Positions 41,604 to 50,323 are shown, counted from the first letter of the stretch. The stretch: 64,000 nt of DNA from an uncultured Planctomycetota bacterium (GCA_900696525.1 CAADGL010000007.1:248001-312000); one strand, 5' to 3'. Made by a program: numbers and translations. Notes: a model not told the origin generated them from the sequence alone.

Positions 41604-42359
41604 ATGAAAACACTCGCAACCCTGCTCGTCTGGGCCAGCCTGGCGCTCGGCGTCGTCGCGGTGGTCACCGCCTACACGCCCAGCCTCGAAATCGGCGATG
41701 CGCGGCTGGCCGGGCTGCACCTCAACTCCGTCGCCGGCGTGCAGCGAAACGCCGACGGAACGCCCCTCATGAACGCGCGCGGCGGCTTGCAGCCGATCGC
41801 CTCCGCGGGCGACGAGCTCACGCCCGAGTTGCTGGCCCGGCTCCGCGAGAGCGGCGCGGGCTACGTCCGCGTCAAGGAGTTCGCCTGGTCACGCTGGCCG
41901 GCCCGCTGGTGGTTCGTGCTCGCCTGCGGCGGGCTGCTCGCGGGCGCGCTCATCATCAGGCGCGAGACGCGCCGCCAGACGGCCGCGGCCGCCGCCGACC
42001 GCGCCGCGTCCGAGGGCCCCGAGGCCGCGCTGGGCTCGATCCGCGACACCGTCGCGCGCCTGCTCGCCGAGTGGAGCGCCACCGCGCCGGAGGCACGCCT
42101 CGCGCGCGTCCTCGATCGCATCGGCCACGCGCAGCGCGTCGACGTCGCGGCGGTCGCCGCGGGCCGCGAGTTGCTCGTGGCTCGTTTCACGCTCGGCGGC
42201 TATGCGCAGATCATGGACGCCTTTGCCGCGGCCGAGCGGCAGCTCAACCGCGCCTGGTCCGCGGCCGCCGACGGCGTCGAGGACGAAGCGCTGATCTGCC
42301 TGCGACGGGCGGACGAGATGCTGGGGCACCTGACGGCGCAGGTGTCGGCGCGCCGCTGA
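41604..42359 (+). CDS. Membrane protein of unknown function, paired with OPT transporter
   Basis: This 251-residue protein has a signal or membrane helix at the N-terminus (LATLLVWASLALGVVAVVTA) and a second membrane segment at about residue 103 (WWFVLACGGLLAGALIIRRE). Between them is a small extracytoplasmic domain (RVKEFAWSRWPARW at its end). The cytoplasmic part is helical (ARLLAEWSATAPEARLARVL and FAAAERQLNRAWSAA) with a conserved-looking DEALICLRRADEMLGHL. It begins 3 bp after the OPT transporter stop and may be an accessory subunit. I do not recognise the family. Confidence 0.78.
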   Translation: MKTLATLLVWASLALGVVAVVTAYTPSLEIGDARLAGLHLNSVAGVQRNADGTPLMNARGGLQPIASAGDELTPELLARLRESGAGYVRVKEFAWSRWPARWWFVLACGGLLAGALIIRRETRRQTAAAAADRAASEGPEAALGSIRDTVARLLAEWSATAPEARLARVLDRIGHAQRVDVAAVAAGRELLVARFTLGGYAQIMDAFAAAERQLNRAWSAAADGVEDEALICLRRADEMLGHLTAQVSARR

Positions 42360-42475
42360 GTGCTGAGACGGGTTCCCGGACGGCGAACGACGTCCACGCG
42401 CCGGCGCCATGCCCGTGACGCACGCGCTGGCACTCCCGGCTCGTAGAGCGCCCCCGCGGCTCGTCGCCGCGCGGG

Positions 42476-42503
42476 TTGCCCGCGGGCTGAACCGGCATAG
42501 AAT
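42476..42503 (+). promoter_or_regulatory. Candidate promoter of the MerR/B12-like gene
   Basis: TTGCCC (42476-42481) and TAGAAT (42498-42503) are 16 bases apart, 38 bp before the ATG at 42542. Confidence 0.4.
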
Positions 42504-42541
42504 CGGTACGTCGCCTTTTCCGATGCTTCATTTGAGCGCGT

Positions 42542-43456
42542 ATGCCCAGTTATCTGGAACAACTGACGCCCAAGCAGGTCGCCCGGGCCATCGGCGTCAG
42601 TGAAGCATCGCTCAAGCGCTGGTGCAACCGTGGGATTATCGCTTCCGTGCGCACGGGCGGCGGACACCGCCGCGTTCCGCTCAGCGCCGTGGTGCAGTTC
42701 CTGCGCGAGTCCGGCCGTCAACTCGTGCGGCCGGAGATCCTCGGCCTGCCGCCGGCGACGGGCAACGGCCGCATGGTCTGCTGCCGGGCGCTGAGCCAGC
42801 TTGGCGATGCGCTGGTTGCCTGCGACGACGAGCAGTTTCAACGCGTGATCTTCGACCTGTATCTCTCTCGGCACTCGATCGCGGACATCTGCGACAAGGT
42901 GATCGCGCCGGCGTTCCGGGCCATGGGCGAGCAGTGGCAGCACGGCGCGCTCGAGGTGTACCAGGAGCGCCGCGGCGTGGAAATCTGCCAGCGCACGCTC
43001 CACCGGCTGTATCCGATGCTGCCGTGCTTCGAGGACGATGCGCCGCGTGCTTTCGGCGGCTCGCTCGAGGGCGATCCCTACGTGCTGCCGACCACGATGG
43101 CCGAGCTCGTGCTCAAGCAGGCCGGCTGGCGGGCCGCGTCGTACGGCGCTGGCCTGCCCGTCGCCAGCCTGTGTGAGGCGGTGCGCACCGTCAGGCCGCG
43201 CCTGGTCTGGCTGAGCGTGTCGGCGGCCTTTGAACCCGAGCCGTTCCTGGAGCGCTACCGGCAGCTCTACGACGTGGCCCATGAGAACGCCGCCGCCCTC
43301 GTGGTCGGTGGACGCTGGCTGACCGCGGAGATCCGCTCATACATGCACTTCTCAGCCCACTGCGACACGATGAACCACCTGGTCGCGTTCGCGCGGACCC
43401 TGTACACCCCCCCGCCATCCGCCCGGGCGGCGCTCTGCCGTGAGCTGAGCTCCTGA
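42542..43456 (+). CDS. CarH/LitR-like MerR-family regulator with degenerate B12-binding domain
   Basis: This 304-residue protein has a MerR-type N-terminal helix-turn-helix (residues about 8-55, KQVARAIGVSEASLKRWCN then RTGGGHRRVPLSAVVQFLRE). A cobalamin-binding helical bundle and a Rossmann-like domain follow, in the arrangement of CarH, the B12-based light sensor. The key motifs are altered. The CarH signature W-x9-EH is W132...E142-R143 here. The lower-ligand motif (E/D)xHxxG reads D178-P-Y180-V-L-P183, so the axial His and the Gly are gone. It may bind cobalamin differently or another ligand, or act without one. The gene stands alone with a candidate promoter. Confidence 0.82.
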   Translation: MPSYLEQLTPKQVARAIGVSEASLKRWCNRGIIASVRTGGGHRRVPLSAVVQFLRESGRQLVRPEILGLPPATGNGRMVCCRALSQLGDALVACDDEQFQRVIFDLYLSRHSIADICDKVIAPAFRAMGEQWQHGALEVYQERRGVEICQRTLHRLYPMLPCFEDDAPRAFGGSLEGDPYVLPTTMAELVLKQAGWRAASYGAGLPVASLCEAVRTVRPRLVWLSVSAAFEPEPFLERYRQLYDVAHENAAALVVGGRWLTAEIRSYMHFSAHCDTMNHLVAFARTLYTPPPSARAALCRELSS

Positions 43457-43460
43457 GTCC

Positions 43461-43533
43461 GAGCCGCGCCGAGCCGAGCCGCGCCGAGCCGTTCAGAGCC
43501 GAGCCGTTCAGAGCCGCGCCCGCGAGGAAGCGG
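43461..43533. repeat. Short tandem repeat cluster (gagccgcgcc / gagccgttca units)
   Basis: The 73 bp are built of 10-base units GAGCCGCGCC and GAGCCGTTCA interspersed with 5-base GAGCC units, seven units in all. The last unit merges into a REP-like motif. This looks like slippage expansion of the start of that motif. Confidence 0.6.
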
Positions 43534-43538
43534 TTGAG
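43511..43538 (+). repeat. REP-like motif, copy 4
   Basis: Core GCCGCGCCCGCGAGGAAGCG, matching copies at 9279, 38015 and 38061. It follows the tandem repeat cluster and is 60 bp from the end of the hydroxyacid dehydrogenase gene. Confidence 0.55.
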
Positions 43539-43597
43539 ACGGAATACCCACGATCATCGAACCGAGCTGTCGCGCCGCCGCCCACCGATCAGAGCGA

Positions 43598-44554
43598 TCA
43601 CCCAACCGGGTTCAGCGGTGGCCGGCCCGCGAGCACGGCGATGATATTCTCGGCCGCCATGCGGGCCATGCGCGTGCGCGTCACGAGCGTCGCGCTGCCC
43701 AGGTGCGGCAGCAGCACCGTGTTCGGCAGCTCCGCGAGCCCCGGCGCCAGGCGCGGCTCGGCCTCATAGACGTCGAGGCCGGCGCGGATGCGCCCGCTCC
43801 GCAGCGCCTGCACCAGCGCGGCTTCGTCGACCAGCGCCCCGCGCGCCGTGTTGATCAGCAACGCCCCCGGTCGCATCAGCCCCAGCTCACGCGCCCCGAT
43901 CATGCGGCGGTTCTCCTCGCGAAACGGCACGTGCAGCGAGACGATGTCGCTGGCGCGCAGAAGCTCATCGAGGCTGAGCCGCTGCGCGCCGAGCGCTCGC
44001 TCCAGCTCCGGCGCGGCCCGCGGATGCGCATAGCGCACCGCCATGCCGAAGCCGGCCGACCGCCGCGCCACCGCCGTGCCGATCCGCCCGGCGCCGACGA
44101 TGCCGAGCGTCGCGCCGCACAGCTCGACGCCGAGGAGCTGACTCGGCGCCCAGCCGGGCCACGCGCCGCTTCGCACCCAGCGGTCGCCCTCGACCACGCG
44201 CCGCGCCGTCGCCAGGATCAACGCCCACGCCAGATCCGCGGTCGCCTCGGTGAGCACGTCCGGCGTGTTCGTCACCACTACCCCGCGCCGCCGGCACAGC
44301 AGCACGTCGATGTTGTCGTAACCCACGGCACAGTTCGCCACGACGCGCAGCCCCGTGCCGGCCGCTTCGAGCGCCTCCCCGTCGATGCGCTCGGTCGCGG
44401 TCGCCAGCACCGCGGCACAGCCGCTCAGCCTGCGGAGGAGCTCGGCCCGCTCCGGCGCGGCTTCGGAGTCGATGAGGTCGACGGCGCACCCGGCCTGCGC
44501 CAGCAGCGAGTCGACCGGCGCCGGAAGCCTGCGGGTGATGAGCACCTTGTTCAC
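43598..44554 (-). CDS. D-isomer specific 2-hydroxyacid dehydrogenase (glyoxylate/hydroxypyruvate reductase-like)
   Basis: This is a 318-residue NAD(P)-dependent dehydrogenase. The GTG at 44554 overlaps the murD stop by four bases (GTGA). The Rossmann motif is GATLGIVGAGRIGTAVARR. The catalytic residues are Arg in NTARGALVDEAALVQAL, Glu in GLDVYEAEPRLAPGL and His in LLPHLGSATLVTR. N-terminal LATATERIDGEALEAAG and CAVGYDNIDV belong to the substrate domain. It most resembles GhrB-type glyoxylate/hydroxypyruvate reductases, but lactate or other hydroxyacids are possible. Translational coupling to murD is unusual and may only be positional. Confidence 0.92.
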   Translation of the reverse strand: MNKVLITRRLPAPVDSLLAQAGCAVDLIDSEAAPERAELLRRLSGCAAVLATATERIDGEALEAAGTGLRVVANCAVGYDNIDVLLCRRRGVVVTNTPDVLTEATADLAWALILATARRVVEGDRWVRSGAWPGWAPSQLLGVELCGATLGIVGAGRIGTAVARRSAGFGMAVRYAHPRAAPELERALGAQRLSLDELLRASDIVSLHVPFREENRRMIGARELGLMRPGALLINTARGALVDEAALVQALRSGRIRAGLDVYEAEPRLAPGLAELPNTVLLPHLGSATLVTRTRMARMAAENIIAVLAGRPPLNPVG

Positions 44555-45930
44555 GGCGTCCCCCGCCCCTCCAGCGCCAGCCGCGCGAACTGCGTGCCGC
44601 GCGCCCGGTAGTCCTCGAACATGTCCCACGAGGCGCACCCCGGCGACAGCAGCACCGTGTCGCCCGGCCTTGCCGCGACGCGACACGCCGCGACCGCGTC
44701 GCCCAGCGTCTCGCAGCGCTGCGCGGCGCCGCCGGCGGCGGCAATCGCGTCGGCTAGCGCCGGCCCGGTCTTTCCGATGCAGGCGCTGAGGCGGGCGCGC
44801 TGCGCGGCGCGCCGCGCCAGCGCCGTCAGGTCGCTGCCCTTGTCATACCCGCCGAGAATCAGCAGCAGCGGCCCCCCGATCGCGTCGATCGCCGTCAGCG
44901 CGGCCTCCGGCGTCGTCGATTTCGAGTCGTCCACGTACGTCACGCCGCCACGCTCCCCGACGCGCTTCAGCCGGTGCGGCAATCCCTCGAAGCGCGCCAG
45001 CGCCGCCAGCGCCGCCTCGCGCTCGACCCCCAGCAGATGCGCCACAGCCAAGGCAGCCGCGGCGTTCTCGCGATTGTGCCGGCCGGGAACCGCCAGCGCC
45101 AGCCCCTCCCAGCGCAGCCGCACGTCGTCGTGCTCGACCGCGCTGGTCGTCTGGGCCGCGGCGACGGGCGTCTCGCCGTCGAGCCGATAGCGATACAGGC
45201 CCGCGTTGTCGCCGAACAGCTCGTCGAAGCGCCGCCGCAGGTCGGGCGAATCGTGCACGACGGCCCAGTCGCGGCCCGGCTCCTGGAAGCGGACGATGTT
45301 GAGCTTGTCGGCGACGTACGCGGCGAACGTGCCGTGCCAGTCGAGATGGTTGGGCGTGACGTTGGTGATGACGGCGATGTGCGGGCTCCAGCGCACGAGC
45401 GGTGTGCGGTGAAGCTGGAAGCTCGACAGCTCCAGGACGACGACGTCACTCGCGCGGATCGACTCGAGTGACGGCAGCAGCGAGTCGCCGAGGTTTCCGC
45501 CGACCCACGTGCGGCCGCCGGGCAACGCCTCGAGCGCCGCGCCGATCATGGCGGTGACGGTGCTCTTACCGACGGAGCCGGTCACGCCCACGCAGCGCGC
45601 CGGGCAGCGCTCGACGAACAGGTTGATCTCGGTGGTGATCGGCACGCCCGCGGCCAGCGCGGCTTGCACGAACGGCGAGCGGTCCGGAATGGCCGGATTC
45701 ACAACGACGGCGTCCGTGTCGCGAAAATCGCGTTCGTCGTGCTCGCCGAGCCGCAGGGCGACGTCCAGGCCGCCGATGGCCGCCAGCGACGACCGCAGCG
45801 CCTCCGCCGGCGCCTGGTCGGTGACGAGCACGCGGGCCCCCTGCCGTGCCAGCCAGCGCGTGACGCCCACGCCGCCGCCGAACCGCCCCAGCCCCATGAC
45901 CGTGACCCGCTTGCCGCGCCAGCCATCCAT
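44551..45930 (-). CDS. murD: UDP-N-acetylmuramoyl-L-alanine--D-glutamate ligase
   Basis: MurD adds D-glutamate to UDP-MurNAc-L-Ala in cytoplasmic peptidoglycan synthesis. The 459-residue protein has the N-terminal UDP-binding region VTVMGLGRFGGGVGVTRWLA, the P-loop GVTGSVGKST (about 115-124), the Mg-binding ELSSFQLHR and the typical NVTPNHLDWHGTFAAYVADK. HNRENAAAALAVA follows, and C-terminal DDSKSTTPEAALTAI with LILGGYDKGSDLTAL. It shows that this organism makes peptidoglycan. No other mur genes adjoin it; the hydroxyacid dehydrogenase start overlaps its stop. Confidence 0.97.
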   Translation of the reverse strand: MDGWRGKRVTVMGLGRFGGGVGVTRWLARQGARVLVTDQAPAEALRSSLAAIGGLDVALRLGEHDERDFRDTDAVVVNPAIPDRSPFVQAALAAGVPITTEINLFVERCPARCVGVTGSVGKSTVTAMIGAALEALPGGRTWVGGNLGDSLLPSLESIRASDVVVLELSSFQLHRTPLVRWSPHIAVITNVTPNHLDWHGTFAAYVADKLNIVRFQEPGRDWAVVHDSPDLRRRFDELFGDNAGLYRYRLDGETPVAAAQTTSAVEHDDVRLRWEGLALAVPGRHNRENAAAALAVAHLLGVEREAALAALARFEGLPHRLKRVGERGGVTYVDDSKSTTPEAALTAIDAIGGPLLLILGGYDKGSDLTALARRAAQRARLSACIGKTGPALADAIAAAGGAAQRCETLGDAVAACRVAARPGDTVLLSPGCASWDMFEDYRARGTQFARLALEGRGTP

Positions 45931-46108
45931 CGCCGCCCCTCGTCACGCCGCTGCGCACCGCCGGCCGGGCGGGCCGCACACCCAGCTTATACCGCGCCGG
46001 CGGCGCCAGCGGCGGGCGCGACGGGCCGAATGTGCGCCACGCGCCGGGATCAGGCCAGCCCGCCCCCAGAAGCGGCCGATCCTTGCGATGAACTCCGGGA
46101 GTCACGGC

Positions 46109-46747
46109 ATGATTGTCACGATGGACGGCGACCGGCTGGCGCTCGACCTCGCCCCGCAGGTGACGCTCAAGGCGCTGGTGGACGCGGCGGCCGCCGGGCT
46201 GGCGCCGGAGCGGCTGATCGTCGCCGTGGCGCGCGACGGTGAGAACCTGGTCTCGACAGCCCTGGAGCAGGCGCTGCTTGAACCGCTGTCGGAAACCGCC
46301 CAAGTGGACCTGTGCACGTCCGACCGGGCGGAGCTGGCCGGCGCGGCGCTGCGCGAGATGGCGTCCCGGTTGGAGCGCGTCGCCCAGGAGCAGGCCGAGG
46401 TCGCGGCCGCGATCAACACCGGACAGACCGACGAGGCCCTGCGGCGCTTCGCGCCGTTCCTGGCGACGTGGCAGGCCGCGCAGGGCACGATCCAGCAGTG
46501 CTGCGAGGTGCTGCGCAGCGACCTGACGCAACGCTCGATCGAGGGCCGTTCGCTGCGCGAGCACCTGTCGGACCTCGCCGAGAAGCTGCGCGAACTGCGG
46601 CAGGCGCTGACCACCGGCGACATGATCCTGCTGGCGGACCTGCTCGAATACGAGCTCGCTCCGCTGTGTCAACGCTGGTGCGGCCTGCTGGCGACACTCG
46701 CGGATGACCTCGCCCGCGGCCGCACCCCGCCGCCGGCCTCAATCTGA
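46109..46747 (+). CDS. Helical protein of unknown function
   Basis: This is a 212-residue cytoplasmic protein. The ATG at 46109 has GGGAG 7 bases upstream; an upstream ATG at 46088 has none. It starts with a beta-rich segment MIVTMDGDRLALDLAPQVTL and continues as long helices: SLREHLSDLAEKLRELRQAL and TGDMILLADLLEYELAPLCQ among others. No enzymatic motif is visible. The composition suggests a helical bundle that binds another protein. It lies between the divergent murD and convergent pilT and is not clearly linked to either. Confidence 0.75.
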   Translation: MIVTMDGDRLALDLAPQVTLKALVDAAAAGLAPERLIVAVARDGENLVSTALEQALLEPLSETAQVDLCTSDRAELAGAALREMASRLERVAQEQAEVAAAINTGQTDEALRRFAPFLATWQAAQGTIQQCCEVLRSDLTQRSIEGRSLREHLSDLAEKLRELRQALTTGDMILLADLLEYELAPLCQRWCGLLATLADDLARGRTPPPASI

Positions 46748-46750
46748 CGC

Positions 46751-46772
46751 CGCCCGGCGACCGGGCGCTTTC
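46751..46772 (+). terminator. Possible terminator hairpin
   Basis: CGCCCGG (46751-46757) and CCGGGCG (46761-46767) form a perfect 7-bp stem with a CGA loop, directly after the stop at 46747, followed by only a short CTTTC. It may terminate transcription weakly from this side. Confidence 0.35.
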
Positions 46773-46852
46773 GAGCGAGCCCGGACTTTCCCCGGCTCGA
46801 CGGCACGTGCCTGAACGCGCTCAGCACGACGGGCACGGAACGGCCGAGTCCG

Positions 46853-48001
46853 TCATCCCGCCGGACGGTGCTTCACGCGGTGCACCATCGACTGGGCGCT
46901 GGTCTTGATGCCGTGCAGCATGCCGGTGAGCTGCTCGCGGTTCGGCGCGTACTCCATGGCCACGTCGGTGTAGACCATCCCCTCCTCGACCAGCCGCCCC
47001 AGCGAGGTCGTGAAGTTCACCATGCCGGCCTCGAGGTTGCCGGCGATGATCTCCGGCAGGTCGGTGTCCTCCGCCTCGCGGATCTTCTCCTTGACGATCG
47101 GGTCACCCAGCAGCACTTCCACCGCCGGCACGCGCGAGATCTTCGGGTCGATCGCCGGCAGCAGGCGCTGGGCCAGGACCGCCTTCAGGCTGTTGGCCAG
47201 CGAACTGCGGATGAACGTGTGCTGGTCCTGCGGGAAGAACTCCAGGATGCGCGTCAGCGACTGCATCGTGTCCGCCGTGTGCAGCGTGCAGAAGACCAGG
47301 TGCCCCGTCTCGGCCGCCTGGAGCGACGCGAGCATCGTCTCGCGGTCGCGCATCTCGCCAACGAAGATCACGTCCGGGTCCTGCCGCACGGCGGAGCGCA
47401 GCCCGTCGGCGAAGGTCTCGAGGTCGAGCCCGATCTCGCGCTGGCTGACGATCGACTTCTTCGGACGAAAGGCGTACTCGATCGGGTCCTCGATGCTGAT
47501 GATGTTCACCGACTGCGTCTCGTTGATGTGGTCGATCATCGCCGCCATCGTCGTGCTCTTCCCGCACCCGGTCACCCCGCACACGATGATCAGCCCCTCC
47601 CCCGCCTCCTCCGAGAGCTTGCGGTAGACCGCCGGCAGGTGCAGCTCCTCGAAGTTCGGGATGCGCCCCCGCACACGCCGGATCGCCGCGTGAAGCTGGT
47701 CGCAGCTCTGCATCACGTTGATGCGGAAACGGTCGCCGTTCGGCAGGTTGTACGCGAAGTCCAGCCCCCCGCGCCGGTGGAACTCCTCGATCCGCCGCTG
47801 CGGCATGATCGGCTCCATCAGCTTCTCGATGTAGCGCGAGTTGACCTCGATCACCGGCAGACTGGTCCGCCGCAGGGCGCCGGCGACGCGGTACACAGGC
47901 GGGACGCCCGTTTTCAGATGCAGGTCGCTGGCGTCCAGCTCGCGCATCGTCTCCAGCAGCGGCAGAATCGAGTCCGGCAGTTGCGTCAGCGTCGTCGGCA
48001 T
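46853..48001 (-). CDS. pilT: Type IV pilus retraction ATPase PilT
   Basis: PilT powers pilus retraction and twitching motility. The 382-residue protein has the family start LETMRELDASDLHLKTGVPP, the Walker A GVTGCGKST (about 142-150), Asp box IISIEDPIEYAF, the His box TGHLVFCTLHTADTMQSLTR and the C-terminal AQRLLPAID segment. The ATG at 48001 has AGGAG 5 bases upstream. No other pilus genes adjoin it except a distant pseudopilin gene at 9457. Length is close to that of other PilT. Confidence 0.96.
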   Translation of the reverse strand: MPTTLTQLPDSILPLLETMRELDASDLHLKTGVPPVYRVAGALRRTSLPVIEVNSRYIEKLMEPIMPQRRIEEFHRRGGLDFAYNLPNGDRFRINVMQSCDQLHAAIRRVRGRIPNFEELHLPAVYRKLSEEAGEGLIIVCGVTGCGKSTTMAAMIDHINETQSVNIISIEDPIEYAFRPKKSIVSQREIGLDLETFADGLRSAVRQDPDVIFVGEMRDRETMLASLQAAETGHLVFCTLHTADTMQSLTRILEFFPQDQHTFIRSSLANSLKAVLAQRLLPAIDPKISRVPAVEVLLGDPIVKEKIREAEDTDLPEIIAGNLEAGMVNFTTSLGRLVEEGMVYTDVAMEYAPNREQLTGMLHGIKTSAQSMVHRVKHRPAG

Positions 48002-48175
48002 GGCGGCTCCTCGTCCGCGACCAGGCGGCCCAAGGCCCGGGCCACTCCGCCGCGTCCTCGATGTGCATTCTACGACGCTAGCCTAATCCATCCGCCGGGC
48101 GCACGACCAGCCCATTACGATTCCGGGCCCGCGAAGACATGCACTGAGCGCCAGGCGCCAACCAAGCCTGAAACA

Positions 48176-48490
48176 CTAACTCCGGATGGTGCTGACCTCG
48201 ACCTTGATGTACGGCTGGCGATGGCCCCACTTGCGACGGTAGCCCTTGCGGCGGTTGTACTTGAGCCCAACCAGCTTGGGGCCGCGAATCTGTTCCAGCA
48301 CGCGGGCCGTCACCGCGGCGCCGGCGAGGTACGGTTGCCCGATGCGCGAGCCCGCCCCCTCGCCGACCATCAGAACCTTGTCAAACGTGATCTCGGACTG
48401 GCCTTCCGGAAGCTCCCTGGCCTCCACCAGCAGGGTGTCACCCTCGCTTACCTTGTACTGCTTGCCGCCGTCCTCAATGATCGCGTACAT
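48176..48490 (-). CDS. rplU: 50S ribosomal protein L21
   Basis: L21 is a large-subunit protein that binds 23S rRNA with L20. The 104 residues from the ATG at 48490 (GGGAG 8 bases upstream) begin MYAIIEDGGKQYKVSEGDTL, continue VLMVGEGAGSRIGQPYLAGA and GLKYNRRKGYRRKWGHRQPY, and end KVEVSTIRS. Every part matches the family. A GTG at 48499 gives a 3-residue longer form. rpmA (L27), normally directly downstream, is absent here, and pilT follows after 174 bp, so L21 is a single-gene unit in this genome. Confidence 0.97.
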   Translation of the reverse strand: MYAIIEDGGKQYKVSEGDTLLVEARELPEGQSEITFDKVLMVGEGAGSRIGQPYLAGAAVTARVLEQIRGPKLVGLKYNRRKGYRRKWGHRQPYIKVEVSTIRS

Positions 48491-48592
48491 GGCGTTCACT
48501 CCCTGCGGCCCCCGCCCAGGCGAGTCATCGCCTTCGGGACGTATTCCGAGCCCAGGAATCTACCGCGCCGCCGCGCGGACGGCAAGCCGCCC

Positions 48593-50323
48593 TCAGTACC
48601 CCGCCGCCTGCCCGTCCTTACGGCTTTCGCTCGCGGCACGGTAAACGTCATTCGCCGCGTCGTACCAGATCGCCTGGTAGCCGCCGTACGGCCCGATCGC
48701 GTGCTGGATGCGGTGGCCCAGGCTGGCCAGCTCACGCACGGTCTCGGCGTCGATCCCGGATTCCAGGCTGACCGTCCCGCCGTCGCGCATGACCGGCCCC
48801 GTCGGCTCCGACGACCCGGTGTGGTACCAGCGGGCGGCGTCGCCGGCCTCCTGCACGTTCAGGCCGAAATCGACGAGGTTACAGACGATCTGCACGTGGC
48901 CCTGCGGCTGCATGTCGCCGCCCATGACGCCAAAGGCCATCAGCGGCTCGCCGTCCTTCGTCAGAAAAGCGGGAATGATGGTGTGAAACGGCCGCTTGCC
49001 CGGCTCGTAGACGTTCGGGTGCCCTTCCTTGAGGCTGAACATCTCGCCGCGATCCTGGAAGCCAAAGCCCAGTCCCGGCGGGCAGAGCCCCGAGCCGAAC
49101 CCGCGGTAGTTGCTGTTGATGAGCGAGACCATCATGCGCTCGGCGTCGGCGGTCGCCAGGTAGATCGTGTCGCCGTCGCGCAGGCGGGCGTCCGCCTCGC
49201 CAAGGCCGATGTCGCCCGCCGGATACCGCCGGGCCGCGCGCCGCGGGTCAATCAGCTTGCGTCGCTCGGCCGCGTACTCCTTCGAGAGCAGCCGCTCGAT
49301 GGGGATCTGCGCGAAGTCGGGATCGGCGTAGTAGCGCGCCCGGTCCTCGAACGCCAGCTTCTTCGCCTCGATCACCGTGTGCAGGTACGCCGGGCCGTTC
49401 AGCCCCATGGCGCGAACGTCGAAGCCCTCCAGGATGCTGAGAATCTGGAGCGCCGCGATGCCCTGGCCGTTCGGCGGCAGCTCCCATACGTCGTAGCCGC
49501 GATAGCTCGTGCTGACGGGCTCCAGCCACGTGGACGTGTGCTGCTCGAAGTCCTCCATCCGCAGGAAGCACCCGTTCTCGCGGCAGAACGCGTCCATCCG
49601 CCGGGCGATCTCGCCCGCGTAGAACGCGTCGCGTCCTTCGGCGGCGAGCTTTTCGAGCGTGTCGGCCAGACCGGGGTTGCGGAATATCTCCCCCTCGCGC
49701 GGGGCGCGGCCGCCGGGCAGGAACGTGTCGGCGAAGCCGGGGTAGCGCTTGAGCGGCTCGCTGCGCTGCCAGTAGTACGCGATGAGCTGCGTGACCGGGA
49801 AGCCTTCGCGCGCATAGCGGATCGCCGGCGCCAGCACCTGCGCCATCGGCAGCCGGCCGAACCTGCGGTGCAGCTCGAACCAGCCATCGACGCAGCCCGG
49901 CACGCTGATCGGCAGCGGGCCGTGGCTGGGTATCTGCTTGTCGGCGCCGCCGACCAGGCGCGTCAGCTCCTCGCGCGAGAGGCCCAGCGGCGAGCGTCCG
50001 CTGGCGTTCAGGCCGTAGAGCTTCTTTGTCTTCGGATCCCAGACGATTGCGAACAGGTCACCGCCCAGCCCGCAGCCTGTCGGCTCCATCAGCGCCAGGC
50101 AGGCGTTGGCGGCGATGGCCGCGTCCACCGCGCTGCCCCCGGCCTTCAGCACATCGACCGCCGCCTGCGTGGCCAGCGGGTGGCTGGTGGCGGCGGCGCC
50201 GTTGCGGGCGATGACCTCCGAGCGGGTCGCGAACGCGCGGCCCGTGATGCGATCGCCCCCGCCCGCGAAGGCGAGCGGCGCGAGGAGCACCAGACAGATT
50301 CCGGCGATCAGGCAGTGCGTCAT
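48593..50323 (-). CDS. ggt: Exported gamma-glutamyltransferase
   Basis: GGT cleaves the gamma-glutamyl bond of glutathione and related peptides after self-cleavage into two subunits. The 576-residue protein has a signal (CLIAGICLVLLAPLAFAGG). The large-subunit signature is GAAATSHPLATQAAVDVLKA then GGSAVDAAIAANACLALMEP. The nucleophile is expected at T386 in RDGDTIYLATAD. The small subunit includes NSNYRGFGSGL and ends with the expected C-terminal strands. The frame is open further upstream, but 50323 is the only start that gives a signal peptide. It probably acts in the periplasm in glutathione or amino acid recycling. Confidence 0.95.
   Translation of the reverse strand: MTHCLIAGICLVLLAPLAFAGGGDRITGRAFATRSEVIARNGAAATSHPLATQAAVDVLKAGGSAVDAAIAANACLALMEPTGCGLGGDLFAIVWDPKTKKLYGLNASGRSPLGLSREELTRLVGGADKQIPSHGPLPISVPGCVDGWFELHRRFGRLPMAQVLAPAIRYAREGFPVTQLIAYYWQRSEPLKRYPGFADTFLPGGRAPREGEIFRNPGLADTLEKLAAEGRDAFYAGEIARRMDAFCRENGCFLRMEDFEQHTSTWLEPVSTSYRGYDVWELPPNGQGIAALQILSILEGFDVRAMGLNGPAYLHTVIEAKKLAFEDRARYYADPDFAQIPIERLLSKEYAAERRKLIDPRRAARRYPAGDIGLGEADARLRDGDTIYLATADAERMMVSLINSNYRGFGSGLCPPGLGFGFQDRGEMFSLKEGHPNVYEPGKRPFHTIIPAFLTKDGEPLMAFGVMGGDMQPQGHVQIVCNLVDFGLNVQEAGDAARWYHTGSSEPTGPVMRDGGTVSLESGIDAETVRELASLGHRIQHAIGPYGGYQAIWYDAANDVYRAASESRKDGQAAGY

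Noticed and set aside
43461-43533. CRISPR-like array
   Set aside because: Units are 5-10 bases with no spacers. A simple tandem repeat.
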